This document shows positions 1 through 11,400 of a DNA stretch of 64,000 nt, one piece after another. Numbering within the stretch: position 1 is the stretch's first letter; each line of letters starts with the position of its first letter. Source of the stretch: Streptomyces triticagri (GTDB lineage: Bacteria > Actinomycetota > Actinomycetes > Streptomycetales > Streptomycetaceae); NCBI RefSeq assembly GCF_003429565.1, contig NZ_QUAK01000015.1, positions 1 through 64,000 of the forward strand, read 5' to 3'. A model generated the notes under the pieces. The model saw only the letters and a program-made list of their open reading frames with translations, did not search any database and had not been told where the DNA came from. Made by a program: the position numbers and the translations under genes.

Positions 1-1
1 C

Positions 2-1450
2 GCGGGCGGCGCAGGGCTGCTGATCGGCGGCGCGGACAGCGCGGGCGCGGCGGGTCCCGGCGCCGCACCGGCCGCAGCAGGGGTCGGGGTCGACGGCTCG
101 CTCGTGGCGCCGTACGGCCGCCATCTCGCCTTCGGCGCCGACCCGAAGACCCAGATGCGGATCTCCTGGCAGGTGCCCTTCGCGGTGCGGCGTCCGTACG
201 TACGGATCGGCCTGAAGCCCTGGGACCTGAGCCGCCGCATCGACGCCGAGGTCCGCGCCCTGCACACGCCCTCGCTCTCGAAGAAGCTGCCGGCGGTGGA
301 CCAGCTGTATCTGCACGTCGGTCTCGACGGCCTGAAGCCCGGCACCACGTACTACTACGGCGTCGGGCACGACGGCTTCGACCCGGCCTCGCCCGAGCGG
401 CTCGGCACGCTCGGCACCTTCCGGACGGCGCCCGCCCGTCCGGAGAAGTTCGTCTTCACCGCCTTCGGCGACCAGGGCGTGAGCTACCACGCGCTGGCCA
501 ACGACCAGTTGATCCTGGGCCAGAACCCGTCGTTCCATCTGCACGCGGGAGACATCTGCTACGCGGACTCCAGCGGGGCGGGCAAGGAGTCGGACACCTA
601 CGACGCGCGGGTGTGGGACCAGTTCCTCGCGCAGACCGAGAGTGTCGCCTCCCGGGTCCCGTGGATGGTGACGACCGGCAATCACGACATGGAGGCCTGG
701 TACTCGCCGAACGGGTACGGCGGCCAGTCGGCCCGCTGGTCCCTGCCGGACAACGGCTTCGACCCGAAGTCCTCCCCCGGCGTCTACTCCTTCACGTACG
801 GCAATGTCGGCGTGGTCGCCCTCGACGCCAACGACGTCTCGTACGAGATCCCCGCCAACCAGGGCTACTCGGACGGGAAGCAGACCGCCTGGCTGGACGA
901 GCGGCTCGGCGAGCTGCGGCGCGACCGGCACGTGGACTTCATCGTGGTCTTCTTCCACCACTGCATGTACTCCACCACGTCCGCGCACGCCTCCGACGGC
1001 GGTGTCCGGGACGCCTGGCTGCCGCTGTTCACGAAGCATCAGGTCGATCTGGTGATCAACGGACACAACCATGTGTACGAGCGCACCGACGCGATCCGGG
1101 ACGGCGAGGTCGGCAGGCCCGTGCCCATCGGCGAGAGCACCGACCCGACCCGCGACGGCATCGTCCACGTCACCGCGGGCGGCGCCGGCAAGGGGCTCTA
1201 CAGCTTCCCGGAGGGCGTGCAGGACAGCTTCGAGGGCTCGGTGCACGACCGCGATTCCGTCCCGACGTACCACTGGACGAAGGAGCAGGCCCAGGACCCG
1301 GAGCAGGTGGAGTGGTCACGGGTGCGGTACACCGGCTACTCGTTCCTCGCTGTGGAGGCCGAGGCGGGCACCCGGGCTCGCCTCGCGGTCTCCGCACTCG
1401 CCGAGAACGGCGAGCGCATCGACCACTTCGAGGTGCGGCGGCGCAAATAG
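2..1450 (+). CDS. Purple-acid-phosphatase-like metallophosphoesterase, 5' end missing
   Basis: The frame is open from the first bases of the window, reading an Ala/Gly-rich stretch that looks like the end of a Tat or Sec signal peptide, so the true start lies upstream and the GTG at 104 is internal. A fibronectin-type N-terminal domain comes first, as in purple acid phosphatases (GTTYYYGVG edge strand). The dinuclear-metal phosphoesterase motifs follow in order: FGDQG, HAGDICYAD, GNHD, a HH pair in VVFFHHCMY, and GHNHVYER. The family hydrolyses phosphomonoesters or diesters outside the membrane. All metal ligands are visible, so it is probably active; the substrate cannot be told. It ends with TAG at 1448-1450, facing a small gene on the other strand. 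Confidence 0.85.
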   Translation, partial: AGGAGLLIGGADSAGAAGPGAAPAAAGVGVDGSLVAPYGRHLAFGADPKTQMRISWQVPFAVRRPYVRIGLKPWDLSRRIDAEVRALHTPSLSKKLPAVDQLYLHVGLDGLKPGTTYYYGVGHDGFDPASPERLGTLGTFRTAPARPEKFVFTAFGDQGVSYHALANDQLILGQNPSFHLHAGDICYADSSGAGKESDTYDARVWDQFLAQTESVASRVPWMVTTGNHDMEAWYSPNGYGGQSARWSLPDNGFDPKSSPGVYSFTYGNVGVVALDANDVSYEIPANQGYSDGKQTAWLDERLGELRRDRHVDFIVVFFHHCMYSTTSAHASDGGVRDAWLPLFTKHQVDLVINGHNHVYERTDAIRDGEVGRPVPIGESTDPTRDGIVHVTAGGAGKGLYSFPEGVQDSFEGSVHDRDSVPTYHWTKEQAQDPEQVEWSRVRYTGYSFLAVEAEAGTRARLAVSALAENGERIDHFEVRRRK

Positions 1451-1475
1451 CGGGCGGGGATGTGTGCGGCGGGCC

Positions 1476-1610
1476 TCAGTGGCCCGTCGCACCGCCGTTG
1501 TCCCGGCGGTCGAGGGCGCGCTGGAGGGCCGCTGCGGCGTTCTTGCGCTCGGCCTCGGCGGCGGCGGAGTGGCGGCGGGCACGGCGGGGAGTGGTCGTCG
1601 CGACAGACAT
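1476..1610 (-). CDS. Small basic hypothetical protein, 44 aa
   Basis: A short frame reading MSVATTTPRRARRHSAAAEA at its N-terminus, then an Ala/Arg-rich helix (AERKNAAAALQRALDRRD). I chose the ATG at 1610 because a GGAG sits 10 bases before it; a longer frame to 1664 has no better start. I recall similar short Ser/Ala/Arg-rich proteins in Streptomyces genomes but know no function. It is probably cytoplasmic, as there is no signal peptide or membrane segment. It converges on the phosphoesterase with 25 bases between the stops. Being short, it could be spurious, but start, Shine-Dalgarno and codon bias agree. Confidence 0.5.
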   Translation of the reverse strand: MSVATTTPRRARRHSAAAEAERKNAAAALQRALDRRDNGGATGH

Positions 1611-1941
1611 CGGGGATCGACTCCTTGAGATCACGCGGGCCGGACGGAGCACGGCGGTCCGCAAGGGGGATTTCGAGGCGCCGGAAGGGGGCGGGGAGCG
1701 GGCCCGCAGGGGTTGCCTGCCTCAGGGCACCGGCTCACGACCGCCAGTCGCTGGATCGAGCGGCACGTTCGGCTTCTACAAAGCTAGGACAGCTCGGCCT
1801 GCCTGTCTCCACAGTTACTCGGACTTCCTACTATCTGAGACGGGGACTTAACCGTCATCGGATTTGCCTAAAGCTTTTAGGCAAATGCACACTGGGTTTC
1901 GGCAGAAGCGGTATCCAGGGATGACGGCGAGAGGGCCGGAC
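1611..1941. other. Intergenic region of about 330 bases with TetR control elements
   Basis: This gap separates the divergent 44-aa gene and the tetR-type gene. Its first two thirds are GC-rich with no feature I can name. The last third is clearly more AT-rich (about 1790-1885) and should hold the promoters. It contains one strong signal, the palindrome listed at 1862-1886. No RNA gene is visible. Confidence 0.6.
1862..1886. promoter_or_regulatory. Candidate TetR operator, perfect 11-bp inverted repeat
   Basis: ATTTGCCTAAA and TTTAGGCAAAT are perfect reverse complements separated by GCT. The site is AT-rich in GC-rich surroundings and lies 55 bases before the chosen ATG of the TetR gene. The 25-bp symmetric size fits a TetR-family dimer or pair of dimers. 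Autoregulation is inferred from position. Confidence 0.65.
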
Positions 1942-2511
1942 ATGGTGCGGGTGGGACTGAGCGCGGAGCGGCTGACGCGTGCGGGCGCCGATCTCGCCGA
2001 CGAGCTCGGCTTCGAGCAGGTGACCGTCTCGGCCCTCGCCCGGCACTTCGACGTCCGGGTGGCCAGCCTCTACTCGCATCTGAAGAGCTCGGGCGACCTC
2101 AGGACGCGGATCGCCCTGCTCGCCCTCGAGGAGCTGGCCGACCGGGTCTCCGCGGCCGTGGCCGGGCGGGCCGGCAAGGACGCCCTGACCGCTTTCGCCA
2201 ACGCCTACCGGGACTACGCCCTGGAGCATCCGGGGCGCTGGGCGGCCACCCTGCTGCCGCTGGATCCCGAGACCGCGGCCGCGAGCGCCGGCGTCCGGCA
2301 CGCGCAGCTGACCCGCGCCGTCCTGCGGGGGTACGACCTGTCGGAGACCGATCGGACCCATGCGGTCCGGCTCCTCGGCGGCCTCTTCCGCGGCTATGTC
2401 GACCTGGAGCGCAACGGCGGCTTCGGCCACAGCGCCCCGGACTCGCAGGAGTCCTGGGACCGCTCCCTGGACGCCCTGGACGCGCTCCTGCGGAACTGGC
2501 CGGCGTCCTGA
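1942..2511 (+). CDS. TetR/AcrR-family transcriptional regulator with WHG-type ligand domain
   Basis: 189 residues. The N-terminal helix-turn-helix reads AGADLADELGFEQVTVSALA then FDVRVASLYSHLKS, the usual TetR recognition helix with the SLYxHxKs signature. The C-terminal helices (ALTAFANAYRDYALEHPGRW, LLGGLFRGYVDLER) match the WHG-type TetR ligand domain. I chose the ATG at 1942 because GAGAGGG stands 6 bases before it; an ATG at 1921 and a frame reaching 1864 have weaker sites, and 1864 would lie inside the palindrome. It should repress its own transcript and probably the SGNH hydrolase 72 bases downstream on the same strand. The ligand is unknown. Confidence 0.85.
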   Translation: MVRVGLSAERLTRAGADLADELGFEQVTVSALARHFDVRVASLYSHLKSSGDLRTRIALLALEELADRVSAAVAGRAGKDALTAFANAYRDYALEHPGRWAATLLPLDPETAAASAGVRHAQLTRAVLRGYDLSETDRTHAVRLLGGLFRGYVDLERNGGFGHSAPDSQESWDRSLDALDALLRNWPAS

Positions 2512-2583
2512 CCCGACCCCGCACGCGCCGCCCCGACCACACCCGTACGCCCCCACCGAACTCTCTGATCAACAGGCGGACCC

Positions 2584-3753
2584 ATGCCCACCGACACCCA
2601 CTGGACCACCACCCCCGTCACCGAGGAGCTGCTGCGCGGCGCCCTCGACCTGGAGCGCACCGAGCACGGCGTACTCCCCCACCGGCTGCCCGCACGGGCC
2701 CGCGCGCAGAACACCGACCCGCAGCTGGCGATGGCGGAGTCCCAGCCCGCCGGCGTACGCCTGGCGTTCCGCACCCGGGCGACCGCGATCGAGCTGGACA
2801 CGCTGCCGACCAAGCGGGAGTACGTCGGCGCACCGCCGCGCCCGGACGGTCTCTACGACCTGCTCGTGGACGGACGCCCGGCCGGCCAGGCGTCCGTGGC
2901 CGGGGGCAACGTACTGCGCATCGACATGACGAAGGGCACCGCCGAGACCCGGCCGGGCCCGCCCGGCACCGTGCGCTTCACCGCTCTGCCCGACGGCGAC
3001 AAGGACGTCGAGATCTGGCTCCCGCACAACGAGACCACCGAGCTGATCGCGCTGCGCACCGACGCACCCGTGCATCCGGCGCCGGACCGTGGCGCCAAGG
3101 TCTGGCTGCATCACGGCAGTTCGATCTCGCACGGCTCGGACGCGGCGAGCCCCTCCACCACCTGGCCCGCCCTCGCCGCCTCGATCGGCGGCGTGGAGCT
3201 GGTCGGTCTCGGCTTCGGCGGCGGTGCGCTGCTCGACCCGTTCACGGCACGCGCGATGCGGGACACACCCGCCGACCTGATCAGCGTCAAGCTCGGCATC
3301 AATCTGGTGAACGCCGACCTGATGCGGCTGCGCGCCTTCGGCCCCGCCGTGCACGGATTCCTCGACACGATCCGGGACGGCCACCCGACCACTCCCTTGC
3401 TGGTCGTCGGGCCGGTCTTCTGTCCGATCCATGAGCACACCCCGGGCCCGGCGGCGCCGGACTTCAGCAACATGGCGGACGGACAGCTGAAGTTCGTGGC
3501 CATGGGCGACCCGGCGGACCCCTCCCGCCTCACTCTCGACACGATCCGCAGGGAGCTCGCCCGGATCACCGCCGAGCGGTCCGCCGACGACCCGTATCTG
3601 CACTACCTCGACGGCCGCGAGCTGTACGGCGAGGCGGACGCGGAGGAGCTGCCGCTGCCCGATGCGCTGCACCCGGACGCCGCCACGCACCGGCGCATCG
3701 GCGAGCGCTTCGCGAAGCTGTGCTTCACCGACGAGGGCCCGTTCCACGCCTGA
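2584..3753 (+). CDS. SGNH/GDSL-family hydrolase
   Basis: 389 residues, probably an esterase or deacylase. An N-terminal beta-rich domain (about 1-165, as in bacterial SGNH proteins with a jelly-roll N-terminus) precedes the catalytic domain. SGNH blocks: nucleophile Ser in HHGSSISHG near 178-184, oxyanion Gly in LVGLGFGGGA near 207-214, Asn in KLGINLVN near 240, and DALH at 360-363 giving the Asp-His pair. There is no signal peptide, so it is probably cytoplasmic. It follows the tetR-type gene by 72 bases and is probably under its control. The natural ester is not deducible. A strong terminator follows. Confidence 0.85.
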   Translation: MPTDTHWTTTPVTEELLRGALDLERTEHGVLPHRLPARARAQNTDPQLAMAESQPAGVRLAFRTRATAIELDTLPTKREYVGAPPRPDGLYDLLVDGRPAGQASVAGGNVLRIDMTKGTAETRPGPPGTVRFTALPDGDKDVEIWLPHNETTELIALRTDAPVHPAPDRGAKVWLHHGSSISHGSDAASPSTTWPALAASIGGVELVGLGFGGGALLDPFTARAMRDTPADLISVKLGINLVNADLMRLRAFGPAVHGFLDTIRDGHPTTPLLVVGPVFCPIHEHTPGPAAPDFSNMADGQLKFVAMGDPADPSRLTLDTIRRELARITAERSADDPYLHYLDGRELYGEADAEELPLPDALHPDAATHRRIGERFAKLCFTDEGPFHA

Positions 3754-3770
3754 CTCCCCTGCAGACAGCA

Positions 3771-3806
3771 CCGCCCTCGTCCGGCGTGGGGGCCGGACGA
3801 GGGCGG
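3771..3806. terminator. Bidirectional hairpin between convergent genes
   Basis: A perfect 15-bp stem (3771-3785 with 3792-3806) and a 6-base loop lie between the stop of the SGNH hydrolase gene and the stop of the P5C dehydrogenase gene on the other strand. There is no long T run, typical of high-GC actinobacterial terminators. Confidence 0.75.
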
Positions 3807-3840
3807 GGATCGAGGGCCGGGCGGTGCCGGCCGGGCGGGG

Positions 3841-5472
<1,632 letters not shown>

Positions 5473-5540
5473 GAGCTCTGTACTCCTTGTACGGGGCGGG
5501 GTTGGCGGGTACTCGGGGTCGGGTGGGATCGTCCGGGCGG

Positions 5541-6467
5541 TCAGCCCTTGGTGATCGTCGAGCGGAGGAAGAACAGCAGGTTGGCCGGCTTCTCCGCGAG
5601 GCGGCGCATGAAATATCCGTACCAGTCCGTGCCGTACGCGGTGTAGACACGCATCCGGTGGCCCTCGGCGGCCAGGCGGACGTGCTCCTCGCTGCGGATG
5701 CCGTACAGCATCTGGAACTCGTACTCGTCCAGTTTGCGCCCGGCGCGACGGGCCAGCTCCTGGCCGATCGAGATGAGCCGCGGGTCGTGGGACCCGACCA
5801 TCGGGTACCCACTGCCCTCCATCAGGATGCGCAGGACGCGGACGTACGCCTTGTCGATCTCCGCCTTGTTCTGGAAGGCGACGGTGTCGGGCTCGTTGTA
5901 GGCGCCCTTGACCAGGCGGACCCGGCTGCCGTTCGCGGCCAGGCGGATCGCGTCCCGCTCGGTGCGGAAGAGGTACGACTGGATGACGCAGCCCGTCTGC
6001 GGGAAGTCCTTCCGCAGCTCGTCGTGGATGGCGAACATCGAGTCGAGGGTGGTGTGGTCCTCGGCGTCGAGGGTGACCGTGGTGCCGATCTCGGCGGCCG
6101 CCTCGACGACGGGACGGACGTTGGCCAGCGCGAGCTCGTGACCGCCGTCAAGGGCTTGACCGAACATCGACAGCTTCACGGACATCTCGGCCTTCGGGCC
6201 GAGGCCGAGTCCCTTGAGGTGCTCGATCAGTTCCAGGTACGCGTCGCGGGCCGCGGCGGCCTGCTCGGGGGTCGTGATGTCCTCGCCGACCACGTCCAGG
6301 GTGACTTCGAGCCCCTTGGCCGCGGCGTCCTCGACGACCGCGACGACCTGGTCGACGGTCTCACCGGCGATGAAGCGGTTGACGACCTGCTTGGTGCCGG
6401 GCGCGGCGGAGACGAAGCGCCGCATGCGGTCGCTGCGGGACGCGGCAAGAATCACGGGTCCCAACAC
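5541..6467 (-). CDS. Proline dehydrogenase (FAD-dependent, monofunctional)
   Basis: 308 residues from a GTG at 6467, chosen because GGAGG lies 5 bases before it; a longer frame to 6500 has no such site. It oxidises L-proline to 1-pyrroline-5-carboxylate with FAD, passing electrons to the respiratory chain. The beta/alpha barrel signatures are clear: SVKLSMFG, VTLDAEDHTTLDSMF, GCVIQSYLFRTERDA, RVRLVKGAYNEP, MVGSHDPRL and the C-terminal YGTDWYGYFMRRLAEKP. The short monofunctional form is usual in actinobacteria, unlike the PutA fusion of enterobacteria. It is the first gene of the pair with pruA. The divergent region upstream carries three palindromes. Confidence 0.94.
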   Translation of the reverse strand: MLGPVILAASRSDRMRRFVSAAPGTKQVVNRFIAGETVDQVVAVVEDAAAKGLEVTLDVVGEDITTPEQAAAARDAYLELIEHLKGLGLGPKAEMSVKLSMFGQALDGGHELALANVRPVVEAAAEIGTTVTLDAEDHTTLDSMFAIHDELRKDFPQTGCVIQSYLFRTERDAIRLAANGSRVRLVKGAYNEPDTVAFQNKAEIDKAYVRVLRILMEGSGYPMVGSHDPRLISIGQELARRAGRKLDEYEFQMLYGIRSEEHVRLAAEGHRMRVYTAYGTDWYGYFMRRLAEKPANLLFFLRSTITKG

Positions 6468-6511
6468 GGGCACCTCCACGGAACGGGGTTCTGACGGCAC
6501 CGTGAAATCTA

Positions 6512-6583
6512 AGGATCGCTCCGATCCTCAGCCATCGACAGCTGTCACGCATCCGTGGCCCGGATCTCAGACATATGTATGAG
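6512..6583. promoter_or_regulatory. Three palindromes in the proline dehydrogenase/PucR-like divergent region
   Basis: AGGATCG-CTC-CGATCCT (6512-6528), the 10-bp palindrome GACAGCTGTC (6537-6546), and the near-perfect CTCAGACATATGTATGAG (6566-6583, 16 of 18 positions symmetric) lie in 72 bases between the two start codons. They are candidate binding sites for the PucR-like regulator and probably overlap both promoters. Confidence 0.5.
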
Positions 6584-6614
6584 AGCCGCCGCCCGATGCC
6601 GGAGAATGGCCGGT

Positions 6615-7793
6615 GTGAAGGGCGACTACCAGGAACTCGTCGACGAGATCTCCGCGCTGCTCGGCGCTCCGGCCACACTGGAGAACCGTGACTTCGGACT
6701 GATCGCGTTCGGCGCGCACGACAGCGACGACGACTCCGAGATGGACCCCGTGCGCACCCGCTCGATCCTGACCCGCAAGTCGTCCGCGGCGGTCCGCTCC
6801 TGGTTCGAGGGCTTCGGCATCGCCCGCGCCACGGCTCCGGTGCGCATCCCGCCCACCCCGGAGGCCGGCGTCTACCGCGGCCGGATCTGTCTGCCCGTAC
6901 GCAATCGGGGCATCGTGCTCGGGTACGTCTGGCTGCTCGACGACGATCCGGGCCCGACGGACGCCCAGCTGCACGCGGCGATGGCGGTGGCCTCCCGGAT
7001 CGGCGCGCAGCTCGCCGACGAGGCACAGGCCGGTGCCGATCTGACCCGCGAGTTCCATGCGGTGCTCACCGCCGAGCGGGGCTGGCAGCGCGACATGGCG
7101 GTGGCCGCGCTGCGCACCGCACTCGGCCCGCGCGCCGACGGCCTGCACGTGGTGGCCTGCGTCGCCCCGTGGCCCTCCGCTGACCCGGACGAGGCCCCGG
7201 GCGCCCGGGCATTTCCGGCGGTCACCGCACTGTGCACCGTGCCGTGGGGGCCGACCGGACAATGTCTGGCCCTGCTGGTCCGGCTGCGCTCGTCGGACGT
7301 GCTGACGCCGGCGGAAGGTGCGGTCGGCAAGCTGCGCGACCGCGTGCTCGCCGGCGGCAGTACATCCGGCGGAGCCGCGCCCCGGATCGCGGCGGGCTTC
7401 GGGGAACCGCGCAGCGACCTGGCTGAACTGGGCGCGGCCTGGCACGAGGCGACCTCGGCGGCCCGGGCGGCCCTGGCGGACGCCCGCTTCGGCCCGGACG
7501 CCCGGTGGTCGGCCATCGGCCCGTACCGGCTGCTCACCGCGCTGCCCGTGACGGCGACGCACGATCCGGCGCTCGCCACCCTGCTCGCGCCGGCCCACCG
7601 CCAACTGGCCCGCAGCGCCGAGGTGTTCCTCGACCACGCGGGCCAGGCGGGCCGCACCGCGGCGGCCCTCGGCGTGCACCGGCAGACCCTGTACTACCGC
7701 CTGTCCCGCGTCGAGCAGCTCACCGGCCTCGACCTCGACGACGGCGAGGACCGCCTCCTGCTGCACATGGCCCTGAAGGCGGCACGGCTCTGA
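6615..7793 (+). CDS. PucR-family transcriptional regulator of proline catabolism (inferred)
   Basis: 392 residues from a GTG at 6615. An ATG at 6606 is also in frame, but only one base separates it from the GGAG at 6601, so I prefer the GTG. The C-terminus carries the PucR helix-turn-helix: [26 protein letters not shown]. The middle part ([18 protein letters not shown]) is the usual GGDEF-like fold of CdaR/PucR regulators, and the N-terminus resembles a GAF-like sensor. It is divergent from the proline dehydrogenase-pruA pair, and PucR proteins in this position normally activate proline use, which is the inferred role. The stop codon lies inside the first copy of a 19-bp tandem repeat. Confidence 0.85.
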   Translation: MKGDYQELVDEISALLGAPATLENRDFGLIAFGAHDSDDDSEMDPVRTRSILTRKSSAAVRSWFEGFGIARATAPVRIPPTPEAGVYRGRICLPVRNRGIVLGYVWLLDDDPGPTDAQLHAAMAVASRIGAQLADEAQAGADLTREFHAVLTAERGWQRDMAVAALRTALGPRADGLHVVACVAPWPSADPDEAPGARAFPAVTALCTVPWGPTGQCLALLVRLRSSDVLTPAEGAVGKLRDRVLAGGSTSGGAAPRIAAGFGEPRSDLAELGAAWHEATSAARAALADARFGPDARWSAIGPYRLLTALPVTATHDPALATLLAPAHRQLARSAEVFLDHAGQAGRTAAALGVHRQTLYYRLSRVEQLTGLDLDDGEDRLLLHMALKAARL

Positions 7794-7865
7794 AGTACGG
7801 AGCGGACGCTGAAGTACGGAGCGGAGGCTGAAGTACGGAGCGGAGGCTGAAGTACGGAGCGGACG
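7790..7865. repeat. Four tandem copies of a 19-bp unit
   Basis: The unit CTGAAGTACGGAGCGGACG occurs at 7790, 7809, 7828 and 7847, head to tail; copies 2 and 3 differ by one base (AGG for ACG). The regulator gene stops at the TGA in copy 1, and the SDR gene on the other strand stops at the base after copy 4. The unit fills the whole gap between the convergent genes. It has no obvious hairpin. Confidence 0.95.
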
Positions 7866-9277
<1,412 letters not shown>

Positions 9278-9297
9278 GATCTGCATGATATGCCTAT

Positions 9298-9314
9298 GTG
9301 GCAGAATCTGCCAC
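9298..9314. promoter_or_regulatory. Candidate TetR operator, 8-bp inverted repeat
   Basis: GTGGCAGA and TCTGCCAC flank a single A. The site begins 21 bases before the TetR start codon at 9277 and lies in the divergent region towards the solute-binding protein gene, so it probably overlaps the TetR promoter. Confidence 0.6.
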
Positions 9315-9404
9315 CGACGGATGCGGGGCGCCCGGCGCACCCGTGATCCGGGCACCTGGCTCGAGGCTCCGGCGTACGACCGCCGCGGGCGAATCGGACG
9401 ATCG

Positions 9405-10682
9405 ATGGGACGGCACCAGCAAGTGCAGCGACGGCGTTTCCTCCTCCGGACGGCTTCTCTCGCGTCGGGAGCGGCCCTCGGCCTGACCGGCTGCGGCGGG
9501 AGCTCGTCCAGAACACCGCTGCAGGTGATGGTGGCCAGCTACGACGAGAGCGTCGGCGCCTCCATCGGCGAGCAGTGGGACGACGTCGCCGAGGCCTTCG
9601 AGAAGAAGCACCCGGACGTGCAGGTCGCCGTCGAGCGGGTGCCGTTCGAGAAACTGGACGCCACCCTCGCCCGCCGGGTCGCCGCGGGCAGGGCGCCCGA
9701 CATCGCCCAGTCCAACGTCTTCTCCCGCTTCGCCGAGCAAGGGCTCCTGTACGCCGCATCGGACCTCTTCGACGTCGCCACCGAGGCCGACTTCACGCCC
9801 TCCCTCGTCAAGGCGGGCGAGGTCGATCTGATCCAGTACGGCATTCCGCTGATGGCGAGCACCCCGCGCCTCTTCTACAACAAGGCCCTGTTCAAGAAGG
9901 CGGGCATCGCTGCGCCGCCCCGATCGTGGGCCGAACTGCGCACAGCCGCACAGGCGTTGCGGACCGCAGGGGTGCCCACGCCGTACGGGCTGCAGTTCGG
10001 CCCCGAGGCCGCCGAGGACGAGCTCTTCGCCTGGCTGCTCGCGGGCGACGGCAACTACACCACCTCCGGCGGCTACTCCTTCGACACCAGGGAGAACGCG
10101 GCGGTCCTCGGCTGGCTGCGGGACAACCTGGTCGCCGACGGCCTCGCCGGGGACCCGGCCAGACTCACCCGCACCTCGGCCTACGAGCAGTTCCTCGGCG
10201 GACGGATCGGCATGATGCTCGCCCACCCGGTCCTGATGGACGCGGCGGACGGGGCCGAACTCCCGTACGGGCACGCGGCGTTCCCCGGCCGGCGGCCGGG
10301 CGCGGCACCTCCGATGGGGATCAACGACTGGCTCCTCGCGTTCCGCCGGAACGACCGCCGCAAGGCCTGCGGCGACTTCCTCGGCTTCGTCTACGGCAAG
10401 GAGTCGACGGCCGGTTACGGCGCCGGACAGGCGGCCGCCCTGCCGGTGACCGTCTCCGGAGCGCAGGCGGCGACCGCCGGCGGCGGCAACCGGCTCGGTG
10501 CGTTCATCGAGCAGCTGCCGCGGGCCCGCTTCCAGCCGAGCGCCCTGCACTCCTGGCCCGCGGTCCGCAGTGCGGTGCGCGAGAACATCGGCGCCGCAGT
10601 GCGCCGCGACGGCGATCCGGCCGCCGTCCTGAGCCGGCTCCAGTCCACCGCGAGCCAGGCGGAGTCGGGCGCGAGGCCGTAG
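9405..10682 (+). CDS. Extracellular solute-binding lipoprotein (family 1, sugar-type)
   Basis: 425 residues. Twin-arginine-like start RRRFLLRTASLASGAALGL and lipobox LTGC with Cys30, so it is probably a Tat-exported lipoprotein. The mature part is a family 1 periplasmic-binding fold: DVAEAFEKKHPDVQVAVERVP, ASTPRLFYNKALFKKAGI and AYEQFLGGRIGMML are the usual sugar-binding signatures. No permease or ATPase genes are next to it, so it is an orphan binding protein that must borrow membrane parts from elsewhere or act as a sensor. It is divergent from the TetR-SDR operon. The ligand is unknown. Confidence 0.88.
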   Translation: MGRHQQVQRRRFLLRTASLASGAALGLTGCGGSSSRTPLQVMVASYDESVGASIGEQWDDVAEAFEKKHPDVQVAVERVPFEKLDATLARRVAAGRAPDIAQSNVFSRFAEQGLLYAASDLFDVATEADFTPSLVKAGEVDLIQYGIPLMASTPRLFYNKALFKKAGIAAPPRSWAELRTAAQALRTAGVPTPYGLQFGPEAAEDELFAWLLAGDGNYTTSGGYSFDTRENAAVLGWLRDNLVADGLAGDPARLTRTSAYEQFLGGRIGMMLAHPVLMDAADGAELPYGHAAFPGRRPGAAPPMGINDWLLAFRRNDRRKACGDFLGFVYGKESTAGYGAGQAAALPVTVSGAQAATAGGGNRLGAFIEQLPRARFQPSALHSWPAVRSAVRENIGAAVRRDGDPAAVLSRLQSTASQAESGARP

Positions 10683-10710
10683 CAGCCCGCGAAGATCCGC
10701 CGGACGGGCC

Positions 10711-11304
10711 TTACGCCGGGGACCCGGTCGCGCCCTCGATCACGCGGCGCAGCCCGGCGGTGAGCTGCTCGGCGTCGGTGGCCTCGTCCGGGTCGAGGAG
10801 CCACTGGAGCATCAGGCCGTTGAGCAGCGTGGCGTAGAGCCTGCCCTCCGATTCGACGATGGCGTCGTCCGTCTCGTCCTCGATGTCTCCCGTGAACATC
10901 GGGACGAGTCCGGCCCGCCCCTGCCGCTGCGCGGCCACCAGGATCTTCCGGACCTCGGGGATCCGGTCGCCGTACAGCACGGACTCGAAGCTCAGCATCC
11001 AGATCGGCCGTGCCTCGGGGAACGAGTCGACGATCCGCGCCCACACCTCGTGGAAGCGCTCCACGCTGCGTACGGGCGCCTCGCCGCGTCCGGCGAACAG
11101 ATCCGCGCCCCACTGATCGCCGACCGCCTCCACCAGCGCGATATAGGCCTCGGCCAGGAGCTTGTCCTTCGAGCCGTAGTGATAGCCGATCGAGGCGAGG
11201 TTGGTCCCGGACTCCTTGACGATGTCGCGGGCCGTCGTACGCACGAACCCCTTGTCCAGCAGACAGCGCTTCGCGCCTTCGAGCAGATCCTCACGGTGTC
11301 CCAT
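10711..11304 (-). CDS. TetR-family repressor of the adjacent efflux gene (inferred)
   Basis: 197 residues from the ATG at 11304. The N-terminal helix-turn-helix reads LLEGAKRCLLDKGFVRTTAR, then DIVKESGTNLASIGYHYGSKDKLL, with the classical GYHYGSKDKL recognition helix. The rest is helical and matches the ligand domain of TetR proteins that sit beside drug exporters. It is divergent from the DHA2 efflux gene with about 95 bases between starts, and that gap contains palindromic sites. Repression of the exporter, relieved by a drug-like ligand, is inferred from this arrangement. Confidence 0.87.
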   Translation of the reverse strand: MGHREDLLEGAKRCLLDKGFVRTTARDIVKESGTNLASIGYHYGSKDKLLAEAYIALVEAVGDQWGADLFAGRGEAPVRSVERFHEVWARIVDSFPEARPIWMLSFESVLYGDRIPEVRKILVAAQRQGRAGLVPMFTGDIEDETDDAIVESEGRLYATLLNGLMLQWLLDPDEATDAEQLTAGLRRVIEGATGSPA

Positions 11305-11331
11305 CCGGACAGCATAGGCGCGCTCCATACA

Positions 11332-11385
11332 ACCGTCCTATACCAACGTTTTACACAGCCGCCCTATACGCACGTATAAGACGGT
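11332..11385. promoter_or_regulatory. Candidate operators between tetR and the MFS exporter
   Basis: Two symmetric signals. TATACG-CA-CGTATA is a perfect 14-bp palindrome (11365-11378). ACCGTCCTATA (11332-11342) and TATAAGACGGT (11375-11385) form a wider inverted pair matching at 10 of 11 positions. A TACATT at 11388-11393, 7 bases before the ATG at 11401, could be the -10 of a leaderless exporter mRNA, placing the operator over the -35 region. Confidence 0.55.
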
Positions 11386-11400
11386 CGTACATTGAATGGC

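Noticed and set aside
1460..1924. A plus-strand frame of 154 codons continuing into the TetR upstream region
   Set aside because: Arg/Gly/Ser-rich, antisense to the 44-residue gene, and it crosses the TetR operator; no start with a ribosome-binding site.
7790..7865. The 19-bp array as a possible CRISPR
   Set aside because: The units are directly adjacent with no spacers, only four copies, and no cas genes are nearby.
9298..9486. A 62-codon plus-strand frame starting in the TetR palindrome
   Set aside because: It has no ribosome-binding site, runs out of frame into the solute-binding protein gene, and has no recognisable sequence.
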